DNA of 64,000 bases, taken from contig JAUKTV010000032.1 of the NCBI GenBank assembly GCA_030549205.1, positions 61,967 through 125,966 of the forward strand, given 5' to 3'. The position numbers were made by a program, and so were the translations under genes. The notes under the pieces are model-generated. The model worked only from the letters and a program-made list of their open reading frames with translations. It did no database searches and was not told the origin of the DNA. Position 1 is the stretch's first letter, and every line of letters starts with the position of its first letter. Of this stretch, positions 43,455 to 52,489 are shown piece after piece. The DNA is from Apiosordaria backusii. Taxonomy: Eukaryota > Ascomycota > Sordariomycetes > Sordariales > Lasiosphaeriaceae.

Positions 43455-44459
43455 ATGAGAGTTCTTTCCATCGCGGCTGCCACCATCGTGGCCCTCTCCT
43501 CCTCTGGCTCTGTCGCTGCCATCCCCGTTGTCAAAGACGCCCGCGACGCCGAGGCCGATCCTTGGGGGCCGATTTGTTTCGTAATACCCGGTGCCCCCAA
43601 GAAGCCCTGCACCTACTGGAAGGAAAAGAGACAAGAGACCCCAGTCATCATCAAGCCCGGTCCGGCTCACGTCTCCATTGCCCCCATCCATACTCCCAAG
43701 CCGGGTCTCGCGCACGTCCCCGCCGCTCCCGCCAGGTTCGGTGGCCTTGGCCATGTCTCCGTTGCCCCGCTGCCGGTGACCAGGGTTTCGGTCATCCCCA
43801 TTGATGAGCCGACGCCGACAACAGCCAAGCTCCAGGTCATCCCCATTGAGAAAAGGGCCCCTGAACCTACGTTCGTAACCACGTTTACTATCCCATTTGG
43901 AACCATTCCGCTGACACCAGGTGTTACAGTCAGCCCCCCGTTTAAAACGACGATTACCCTCAAGCCTCCTTCATCGGAGACAACCTCTACCAGGCTGTCG
44001 TCCATGACTCCTATCAAGGTTTCGCAAACACCGAGGCCTACCACCCCTATCCCAACTTTCACTATCACCTCCAAGCCGACCCGTTCTATTCCTACTTTCA
44101 CTATCACATCCCCTGCTCCCCCTGCGGAGCCGGCCTTGGAGATACCCACAGCTATCGATTTGACCTCGACGTTCCAGCCAACTCCATCACCGAAGCCAAT
44201 TCTGACTTCCAGCTTGGACTTAGGTCCCTTAGTACCTCCAAGCTCAGTAGCACCACAGCCTACCACCTCGCTGATCCAAATTCCCACTGAGGGATTGACT
44301 TTCACTTCAAGCTTGAACTTGGGCCCGTTGGTGCCACCCACCACAACCACAGTCGTTACCCCTTCTCCAACCCCGATCTCGATTCCCACCGAGGGGTTAA
44401 AGTTCAGTTCTCAACTCACGTTACCACTGATCGATCCGGTTACCGCTCGCTCTGTTTAA
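43455..44459 (+). CDS. secreted Pro/Thr-rich repeat protein with two Kex2-type sites
   Basis: ATG at 43455 (CACCATGA), single exon, 334 residues. Signal peptide of about 22 residues (MRVLSIAAATIVALSSSGSVAA). A short Cys-containing stretch (PICFVIPGAPKKPCTYW) is followed by KEKR, then a segment with three related units (AHVSIAPI, AHVPAAPA, GHVSVAPL), then IEKR. Lys-Arg at both places fits Kex2 processing. The remaining 230 residues are Pro/Thr/Ser-rich with repeats IPTFTITS (twice), SLDLGPLVPP and SLNLGPLVPP, and IPTEGL (twice). It could be heavily O-glycosylated and wall-associated. No enzymatic domain. Its 3' end faces the P450 gene 173 bases away. Confidence 0.75.
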   Translation: MRVLSIAAATIVALSSSGSVAAIPVVKDARDAEADPWGPICFVIPGAPKKPCTYWKEKRQETPVIIKPGPAHVSIAPIHTPKPGLAHVPAAPARFGGLGHVSVAPLPVTRVSVIPIDEPTPTTAKLQVIPIEKRAPEPTFVTTFTIPFGTIPLTPGVTVSPPFKTTITLKPPSSETTSTRLSSMTPIKVSQTPRPTTPIPTFTITSKPTRSIPTFTITSPAPPAEPALEIPTAIDLTSTFQPTPSPKPILTSSLDLGPLVPPSSVAPQPTTSLIQIPTEGLTFTSSLNLGPLVPPTTTTVVTPSPTPISIPTEGLKFSSQLTLPLIDPVTARSV

Positions 44460-44632
44460 CCATCTCACCCCACACAGGTGATAGTCGAGCTAAAGCCGGG
44501 TGTTTAAAACTGTGTTTTCTCCGCAGATAGTTGCTCAAGCCATGTACATACAAAATGAATTGATACCACTCTCTATATCATATCACCCTCCATTCTCTCT
44601 TCATGTCCCCGAACGTGACCAATCCCCCCCTC

Positions 44633-46234
44633 TTACTCCTCCACATAATCCTCCGTAACCATCTTAAAAACCCTATCCCCCTTATCCAACCTCACCTCCC
44701 ACCTCACCCCCCCTTCTGTTTCCACCCCCTCCCTTCTCCTAAGCTCAACCTCAACATCCCAATCCGGCTCCATAATCTGCCCCGCCGCCCCGGTATTAAA
44801 ACTAGTCGGCGCCTCCCACCCTTTAGTCTTATCCACCACCTCCATCTCCATCCTCGACACAAAAACCGCCACCACGGCCAAAATCTCATTCGTGGCAAAG
44901 TGCCTCCCCGGACAGAGCGTCTTTCCCCCTCCAAACGTCCTAAAACAAGATTCTTTCGGCCGGGAGGGTTTATTCTCGGGGAGGAACCGCTCCGGGACGA
45001 AGTCATTCACGTTATCACCCCAGAGGGAAGCGTCAGAGTGAATGATTCTGGTGGGCATCTGGATCAACGCGCCCTTTTTGAGGAGGTAGCCTTCTAGGTA
45101 GGTGTCTTGCGTTACTTGTCGGACTGGGGTGCCCATGCCGACGCAGCGGAGGGTTTCTTGATAGGAGGAGAGCAAAAGCGGGCATTTGGCTTTGAGGGTG
45201 GTGATGTCGATTGTTTTAGTGACTATACCATCGGACGAGCGGGAGGTTTCAGTGCAGGCGTCGACTTCGGCGCGGATGGAGGAGAGCAGGGAGGGGTTGG
45301 CGTGGAGGAAAAACAGGGTCCAGAAGGCGGCGGGGACGGTGTTCACCAGGATGGCGATCGTGCCGCCTATTTCGATCTTGGCGATGTCCTCGACGGGGAT
45401 CTTGTTCCGGGTGGCTACCCCGTAGCGGAGGCGGGTGAGGAGGGAGGCGGAGTCCTGCCCGTTGGCGCGGTAATAGGTGTAGAACGCGTTGGAAACCTTG
45501 TCGCGGGCGGCCATGGCTTTGCGGGCGAAGAGGGAGGGGAGGATGTTGATTACGATGGGCATGATGCCGGCTTCGAACTCCCAAAAGGCGTCGGCGATAG
45601 ATTTGTCGTTGTATGGATTCAGAGGCCCGTAGACGGCCTTGGTCGTGGCAGATGTAAGGGTTGTGCGAAGCCAGGAATACAGTTGGATCCTTTTGGCCTG
45701 GCCGACTGTGGGTTCGAGAAGGTCGAGCGAGCTTGCAACTTCCCTCAGCATCTCACGATTCATGTCGTCGATATTGGCTGGTTTGGTCCCTTCTTTGAGA
45801 GCGACGTGGCTTTCCTGGGCAACGCCGTGGTCACCGTCATCTCCGTAGAGGTTGATATGCATGAGATCCTCCGTTTCCTTGCTACTTCCAGCTATGATGC
45901 TTGTGAACTTGATGAGGATTGGGTCGATGGAGAAGGCGCGGTGTTGCTTTTGTATGGACTGGATCAAGTCTGGACTTGATACGACATACATCTTCTGGCC
46001 TGGGAGAGGCACGGTGAAAATTGGGGCGCCGGTCTTGGTGTAAATGTCCGAATAATAGTTGTAGGTCCGTTGATACAGTCCAATTAAATGGCTGATGACT
46101 GGTATGGCTTGGGGCGCCAGCGGGGGTTCTCGCGGGTCGTAGTCGACAAGTTTGCGGATGGCCAAATAGCCAAGGGTAATAGCCCCAGATAGGAGGGCCA
46201 GCAAAAGCCTTGGATCACTCATGTTCGAGGTCAT
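44633..46234 (-). CDS. cytochrome P450 monooxygenase
   Basis: Single exon, 533 residues, start at 46234; it has no intron, less usual for fungal P450s. An N-terminal membrane anchor (LLLALLSGAITLGYLAI) is followed by a proline-rich hinge (DPREPPLAPQAIP). The I-helix region reads IEIGGTIAILVNTVPAAFW, where the usual AGxxT is replaced. The ExxR of helix K is in YQETLR, the PERF region is VPERFLP, and the heme-binding loop FGGGKTLCPGRHFA carries the axial Cys. The atypical I-helix and overall layout recall CYP7/CYP8-like fungal P450s (sterol or prostacyclin-synthase-like group), which often lack the I-helix Thr. ER-bound; the substrate is unknown. Convergent with the secreted repeat protein. Confidence 0.92.
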   Translation of the reverse strand: MTSNMSDPRLLLALLSGAITLGYLAIRKLVDYDPREPPLAPQAIPVISHLIGLYQRTYNYYSDIYTKTGAPIFTVPLPGQKMYVVSSPDLIQSIQKQHRAFSIDPILIKFTSIIAGSSKETEDLMHINLYGDDGDHGVAQESHVALKEGTKPANIDDMNREMLREVASSLDLLEPTVGQAKRIQLYSWLRTTLTSATTKAVYGPLNPYNDKSIADAFWEFEAGIMPIVINILPSLFARKAMAARDKVSNAFYTYYRANGQDSASLLTRLRYGVATRNKIPVEDIAKIEIGGTIAILVNTVPAAFWTLFFLHANPSLLSSIRAEVDACTETSRSSDGIVTKTIDITTLKAKCPLLLSSYQETLRCVGMGTPVRQVTQDTYLEGYLLKKGALIQMPTRIIHSDASLWGDNVNDFVPERFLPENKPSRPKESCFRTFGGGKTLCPGRHFATNEILAVVAVFVSRMEMEVVDKTKGWEAPTSFNTGAAGQIMEPDWDVEVELRRREGVETEGGVRWEVRLDKGDRVFKMVTEDYVEE

Positions 46235-47100
46235 CGTGCAGGTGGCTAGATAGGGTTGGTGTTTACTCACGATCTTCGATTGTGAGATGCGGGAATAACA
46301 GAGTTTAAATTCCCCACAGTGCAACAGGGAATTGATGCCTGAAAGGTTCCAGGTTATTGGCTCTGAAACCCTGCAGGGCTGTATGCGTAGCGCTCTTAAT
46401 TAGGTCTAACGCGGGGGTTTTAGTCCAATCGGAGGCCTGATTGATGATGGTGAACGCTTACGGTGAACGCTACCAACAAGCAAGGTCGGATTGTATATTG
46501 TTTCTTGGATAAGCCAAGATGAGAGTGCATATGGAAGGATTGAACACAAGTATCCGTAAATTATTGAATCAAGAGGTCGGAGCGCCATCCCTATATACCG
46601 ATAGCTGAATGATGACAAAATGTGCCTCGCAGTCGGGGTTGTCTGAAACGAAGGACAGGACCGAGTCTACTCTAGCGACCAATATGTCGTATACATAAGG
46701 TACCTAGGTAGACTTTAACTTCAGACGTAGTAAAGTCAGAGCTTTTATGCAAAATAGGAAATGAAAACTAATAGGACCTAACCCTCTTCTTGAACAGGCT
46801 TCTTACACCACTCTTTGCCTCTTTCTCTACAGATAATATTCGCAGTAGACCATAACGTGCCTGCTTACTCGGCATACCACCACATATCAGATGAAAAGGC
46901 TAGATTGTCGCGGCCGGACCGACAACCCGCCAGGTCAACTAGATAGGTCAGTTGTGACTCACTGGCAGACAGTACCTTACTCATCATGGTTTTCCCCATG
47001 GGATGATTCGCTTCATGGGAGACCACAGCCATCCCCATACTACTTTTATCAAGACACAAAATCCATCCCTCAAATACCTACCTTCAAAACATATTCAACA
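46235..47100. other. intergenic, nothing recognised
   Basis: About 870 bases including the P450 promoter. A GGTACCTAGGTAG palindrome-like motif lies near 46700. No supported gene. Confidence 0.5.
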
Positions 47101-47250
47101 ATGGCCGCTTCCTCACAATCCTTCAGCACCGTCAATCACGCGAAGCCAGTGACGTACCCCACATGCCATGAATGCGGTAACAAGGCAAACGATAATCTGG
47201 AGTGCACCAATGAGCAATGCGCGTACTATGGAACCAGTAACTGTTCCTAG
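47101..47250 (+). CDS. tiny zinc-ribbon-like protein
   Basis: ATG at 47101 (CACAATGG context, pyrimidine-poor A-rich leader) gives 49 residues. Two Cys pairs (CHECG and CTNEQC, then a final C near the end) make a short ribbon-like pattern after a Ser-rich start. The composition resembles small Cys proteins common in Sordariales, but I cannot name a family. It is the last plausible intact gene before the AT-rich region. Confidence 0.4.
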   Translation: MAASSQSFSTVNHAKPVTYPTCHECGNKANDNLECTNEQCAYYGTSNCS

Positions 47251-47930
47251 AAGGTTCGCTTCCTATTCCGGCCTCTCCAGACCTCACGAATTACCGTTCG
47301 ATATATGGAACTGACTACCTATTGCTTAATAGAGTGCAAGCATGACCCGAGGCGACAGTCTTGTATTCGGCAAAGTAACTATTGGTGGGGATAGGGACAA
47401 GGGCGAGCAGAGAACGGTGGCGTAGGTAACTGTTTCGATGCCTGCAGCTTTTTGGACTGGTCTTATTCAGAGTGTTTGGTATTAGTAGCATTCTCAGCAG
47501 TACAATATCAGACCTTTCTCTGGAATACTGTGTAGCATTGTTCAACTTTCCCCAGTGCGAAACGGCAGCGGCGGGCATGGATTTGTAGCTTAACGTATCA
47601 TACCCTTGTTTATCATATTGCAAACACTGTAAACGGTACCTTAAGAGTCTGGCGTGAGAACAAGAGAAATTTTAGCCGGGCATTACCTTTTTCTTATCCG
47701 GGCATTACCCCTTATGAGGGTTAGGGTTATATATAGTTTACAAGTCCTGTACTTTGTTAAATACCTTGCTGAGCTACTTGACATCTGGCAATTGAAGACC
47801 GTGCAATTGAAGCCCTTACAATTGAAGGCCTAGCCTGGTATGAAGGTGGAAAACCCTGCAATAATAGAAGTGATTGATTGATCTAAGGAATAAAAGAAAG
47901 CCGTTTAAATAAGCGTATTTAGCCAGTGTC
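47251..47930. other. transition into AT-rich repeat region
   Basis: Base composition falls sharply after about 47650. Small direct repeats occur: CCGGGCATTACC at 47676 and 47698, and CAATTGAAG at 47789, 47804 and 47819 (15-base period). A telomere-like GGGTTAGGGTTA lies near 47717. No gene. Confidence 0.5.
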
Positions 47931-48089
47931 TACCTTCTATATATTGCAGGGCATCGCCCCTATAATCCACATTCCTTTAGTACCTAGCTACTGTCGTATA
48001 CTGCAAACAAAACCCTCTTCGCTCTCAATATTCTGCGCCGTTCCCTACACAGGTCTATACCTATAGGCCTGTAAGACACCTATCTTAAT
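47931..48089 (+). repeat. 160-bp dispersed repeat, copy 1
   Basis: Starts TACCTTCTATATATT and ends CCTATCTTAAT. It is clearly related over its full length to 51776-51935 in the same orientation (shared blocks include TTCTATATATT, CCTGTAAGACACCTAT and CCTGCGAGATACCTAT). Differences are mostly C/T and G/A, as expected from RIP. It abuts the outer end of the left Tc1/mariner relic. It is probably the terminal part of the unit inserted at 51269-51935. Confidence 0.7.
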
Positions 48090-49390
48090 ATGTAGTATAC
48101 AATATAAGTTATATTTGTTAATATTAGACTATTGTAATTAAAATAAGCTATTATTATGTACTGTTTAGCTGCACTAAACTAATTATTTAGAAGCACCTTT
48201 AATTAAGTATCTTTTTTATAGGTTCTAGATCGGGGTTCGTTATAAATTAGCACTTCGGCCTTGCTTAGAAGACTGAGAATACATAGCCTTTAGTGACAAG
48301 ACTTAAGCTATTAATAACCTAATATAGAAAAGGTAGCTTACCTTATACGAATTTAAAAATATTGAGGCCTAGGTTACTATATAGTAAAAGCCTTATAGTT
48401 AGATGTTTTAGAGTATAATTATTGAAAATAAGATATAAGGTTTATAAGCTTAAGGGCTCTGTAAATAGTTCCCTATAGGGGTTATATAGTGCTGTGGAAT
48501 AGTTACGTACGATATCTAAAGCTTATTACTAAGGTACTAGGCTTTAGTACTGTTGGTGCTATAGAATAGAGAGTATAGATAGTAACCTTTTATATTTATC
48601 GTGCGCGCTTTTAGTAATCTACTATAATATTCTCTATAGTAAAGTTTATACTCGACCTCTATTATATACCCTCCGAGGGACCTATAAAGCCTTACATACT
48701 AGGGCAGGTAAATGGACTAAAGTACAACTTATAGGACCTCGATTTTATATAAGAGTTGTTAAAAAGCAACTCGTGCTTATATAAATCTTTACTTAAAACT
48801 GCCTTTCTTTTAACTAAAGTATAGGTTATTGTAAGCCTAAAGTTTAGCTCTTTTAACTAGTAATATATATAGGCTTTATAAGCTTAATTATAAAATTATA
48901 GTTATTTTAGCCTATTAGTTGGCCTGATGTAAGCCTTTAAAGTGGCCTATAGTACTGAGTAGGGCCTGTATATAGGTGCTGGGTAAATGCTTGCTAATAG
49001 GTAAGCTCTTTAGGTAATGACTTAACCGAATCTTCCATTCCTTTATACTTATTTCCACGTAGTATTACAGCTGCCAGTCCACTGTAAACTAGGCCTTATA
49101 GGGGCCTAGTTTAACAATAATATATAGGTAGAAAAAGGCTGGCTCTTTTATGTAGGAAAAGGAATATAGTAGGATCAATAGCGAGAAGTATCAGAGGTAT
49201 ATTGTCCCTATTATTTATAGTTTTATTATAAGGAAAAGGGCATAGGGTACTTCTGTAGTTTTCTAACAGGATAATGCCTCTCCTTACTTTTCTAAGTTAA
49301 CTAGAGCTTATATTAGAAGGCTAGGTATTAAATAGTTAACCTAGCCAGCAAAGAGCCCTGATTTAAACCCTTGTTAGTGCAACTATTTCT
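48090..49390 (+). mobile_element. Tc1/mariner-type transposon relic, left inverted copy
   Basis: AT-rich relic. In frame near 49258-49371 the decayed transposase reads QDNASPYFSKLTRAYI and PAKSPDLNP. These are the second catalytic Asp region and the SPDLNP motif of Tc1/mariner transposases, interrupted by TAA and TAG where Gln and Trp are expected, typical of RIP. From 48090 to about 49150 it matches the reverse complement of 50441-52163, so two copies lie in inverted orientation. The 3' end with the third catalytic residue is lost or unreadable. Not functional. Confidence 0.75.
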
Positions 49391-50440
49391 ACGTATTATA
49401 TATTAGTATATATATATAATACTACTGCTTATATAATATTTGTCTTTGACAAATATAGTTTTATTTTAATAATAAAACTTCAAAGTTAAATATTTACTTA
49501 CTGGTTTAGGCTAGTAAGTTAATATTTTAATATACAATAGTATATTATATAAGCAATAGTAATTTTCAACTTAAACTAAAATACGTTGAAAATTGAAGGA
49601 TTTTCCTTTATTATATATATAAGTGGAGAAAAGCGGGATCGAAAAGACGGGACGGCTCGGCAAGCTCTTTGAAGCTCACCTTTGGTATTGTAAGGCCTTT
49701 GAGGCCTATTCAACTACCAAAAGGCCCACTGGAAGAAAGAAATTGCAGTGGATCAAAGGACCGTTCAGTGGAAGGATCCAAGTATATATAGAGGTCCTCG
49801 CTCCCTCTCAGAGGCAGTTCAATTCCTTCACTATATACAACCTACCTTACAACCGAACAACCCACTTCAATATATTATATATACTACGAGCTCCACTTCT
49901 TCAATACTTTATATATTTCAATGCCTCTTTGCAACGTTTGTTTACTATATAAAACTGAAAATCCCTACGAATTCGTTGAAAAAAGAGCACTTATTACGGT
50001 AATTCCGTACGATATTACGATATTTAAGAATTCCAACAATATCGAATTTTACCTACTTATTACACCTACGCTTCTTACCACCACTTTCGCAAGTAGGCTT
50101 ACTTCAAGGCACCGAGGCCTAATTCACTCCTCTAAAACCCTATTAAGAATGTATAGTTTTGGATGAAAGATTGGATCGAAATGCAGTATAATATCTAAAG
50201 CCTTAGCCCCAGGGCCCTCCGCTAGGCCATTTTGGAAGCCTGGGAAGCAGTGCCCTCTAAATAGCTTCGTTCACTTGCTTACAGTATGCCCCAGAGGCTT
50301 CAAAGGGTGATCGAGGCTGGTGGGGCGCTCATTTGCTGTTAGTATAGGTACTTGGAATTGTATAGAAAATTGGCCTATTTGGAAGTACTGCGACTTTGAA
50401 AAGAATAGATTAAATGCCTATGTTATTTTCCCTATCAGGC
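49391..50440. other. spacer between inverted relics, AT-rich
   Basis: About 1 kb separating the two relic arms. It starts with very AT-rich sequence containing a loose hairpin (TACTGCTTATATAATA near 49422 and its complement near 49540). It continues with a less decayed part (49620-50330) holding only short open frames. No gene is supported. Confidence 0.5.
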
Positions 50441-51268
50441 CAGCCTTTTTTCACCTATATATTATTGTTAAACTAGGCCCCTGTGAGGCTTAGTTTACAG
50501 TGGACTGGCAGCTGTAATACTACGTGGAAATAAGTGTGAAGGAATAGAGGATTCGGCTAAGGCATTACCTAAAGAGCTTACCTATTACTAAGCATTTACC
50601 CAGCACCTATATACAGGCCTTATTTAGTGCTATAGGCTACTTTAAGGGCTTATATCGGGCTAACTAGTAGGCTAAAATAGTTATAATTTTATAATTAAGC
50701 TTATAAAGCTTATATATATTACTAATTAAAAAGGCTAAGCTTTAGGCTTACGATAATCTATACTTTAATTAAAAGGGAGGTGGTTTTAAGTAAAGATTTA
50801 TATAGGCGCGAGTTGCTTTTTAATAACTTTTATATAAAATCGAGGTCCTGTAGGTTGTACTTTAGCCTATTTACCTGCCTTAGCGTATAAGGCCCTATAG
50901 GTCCTTTAGGGGGTATATAGTAGAGGTTAAGTACGAACTTTACTATAGAGAATATTACAATGAATTACTGAAGGTACGTATTATAAATATAGAAAGTTAT
51001 TACCTATATTCTCTATTTTATAGTACCAATGGTACTAAAGCCCAGTACCCTAGCAGTAAGCTTTAGATATTGTATGTAACTATTTTGCAGTGCAATATAA
51101 CCTTTGTAGGAGACTATTTACAGGGTCCTTAAGCCTATAAACCCTATATCCTATTTTTAATAATTATACTTTAGAATATCTAACTATAAGGCTTTTACCG
51201 TATAGTAGCCTAGGCCTCGATATTTTTAAATTTATATAAGGTAAGCTACCTTTTCTATATTAGGTTGT

Positions 51269-51935
51269 ATTGAAGTACAGCACTTATTTGTGGACTTTAC
51301 AGTGTACCTAGGCCTGTAACCTACAGGGCCTACAACAAACTTCGTAGGCTGACCAAGTGCGCCTACAATAACCAATGGCTTGGAATCACAGCACTCACCA
51401 ACACCCTGAAGGCACGGCAACCGCAGTTGACCTCGGAACCCTAAACGCACCCGAAATCCCGGGCGGCTAACGCCCTGAAGTAGTGAAACGTTAGCGCCCT
51501 GCGCCCTGCAGCGTTAGCACCCTGCGCCCTGGAAACGGTCTACGGCTAGCGCACCTCACGGGCGTTTGGGCCCTGCGGCTAGCCTACGGCTAGCGCACTC
51601 AACGGACATTCGGGCCCGGGAATGGAGAGAGCTTCGGGGAGCGATACGGGGACTGAAGGCCTATAAGAAGCCTGCTTTCAGGACTGTTCACTGTGATATT
51701 TCTTAGTCTTCAAGTCAATTCAATATACTAGTTCACCACATCTTTCAGTGCCTCACAAGCCTATCTTACTGTGATTACCTTCTATATATTACAGGGCACT
51801 GCCTCTGTAATTTGTCTTCCTTCAGTGCCTAGCCACTGTCGTAGGCTGCAGATAAAGCCCTCATCATTCTCGGTACACTGCGCCACTTCCAGCGTAGGCC
51901 TATATTTTACAGGCCTGCGAGATACCTATTTCAAT
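51269..51935. mobile_element. 666-667 bp insertion with 7-8 bp target duplication
   Basis: Breaks the right relic arm at TAGGTTGT, which is present on both sides (51261-51268 and 51935-51942), where the left arm has the site once. The ends read ATTGAAGTAC and CCTATTTCAAT, a 6-base inverted end ATTGAA/TTCAAT. The last 160 bases match 47931-48089. The middle (about 51440-51640) is strikingly GC-rich with repeated GTTAGCGCCCTGCGCCCTG-like and CTACGGCTAGCGCAC units. It encodes nothing, so it is a non-autonomous element. The superfamily is unclear; an 8-bp duplication would suit hAT. Confidence 0.65.
51776..51935 (+). repeat. 160-bp dispersed repeat, copy 2
   Basis: Same-orientation counterpart of 47931-48089, forming the right end of the inserted element. 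It is the less mutated of the two copies (more C and G retained). Confidence 0.7.
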
Positions 51936-52489
51936 AGGTTGTTAGTAGCCTAAGTCTTATCACTAAAGGCTACGTATTTTTAGTCTTCTAGGCAAGGCTG
52001 AAGTGCTAATTTATAACAAACCCCGATTTAGAACCTTTAAAAAGGATACTTAATTGAAGGTGCTTCTAAACAATCAGTTCGGTGCAGCTAAACAGTATAT
52101 AATAATGGCTTATTTTAATCACAATAGTCTAATACTAATGAATGTAACTTATATTACATACTGTAAAACTATCTACAAGCTATCTAGTTCCTCTATATAT
52201 ATAGACCATAGTGTTTTATAGACTGTAGGACCGATCCTATCGCGTCGGTCCATCGGTCCTCTTGTAAGTGGTTGTCTTGGACTGTTAGACCGTTCACCGT
52301 CGACCGGTCCATCAGTCCACTTTTGATTGGCTATCTACAGGGATCTCTCTGCTTCGTGATGCTTTCTTCTTATTAGCCAGTTTGTAGCTTCTGTGTCTAC
52401 CCGAGTTCAAGGTCGTGATAGCACCGCAGTGGCAAGTCTCTACCGCTACCTCACGGCTATAATTAGTAATCAATTCCGAGTTAGAGCTA

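Larger units (their letters stand above)
50441..52163 (-). mobile_element. Tc1/mariner-type relic, right inverted copy (interrupted)
   Basis: Reverse complement of the left copy. Matching blocks include the AAAAAGGCTGGC end at 50450, GACTGGCAGCTGTAATACTA near 50500 (left copy near 49070), and AAATCGAGGTCCTGTAGG near 50837. It lacks the SPDLNP part of the transposase. It is split by an insertion at 51269-51935; without it both arms are about 1.06 kb. C/T and G/A differences between arms fit RIP. Confidence 0.75.

Noticed and set aside
45107..45979. 290-codon plus-strand frame inside the P450 gene
   Set aside because: Antisense shadow of the P450; Gly-rich composition, no family.
43455..46234. 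Kex2-processed ribosomal peptide (ustiloxin-type) cluster
   Set aside because: Only two Lys-Arg sites, repeats not framed by them, and no DUF3328 or tyrosinase gene nearby. Kept only as a weak idea.
49623..50166. Open frames in the spacer between the inverted relics
   Set aside because: Low complexity and Tyr/Phe/Leu-rich from AT-rich DNA; no gag, transposase or host motif.
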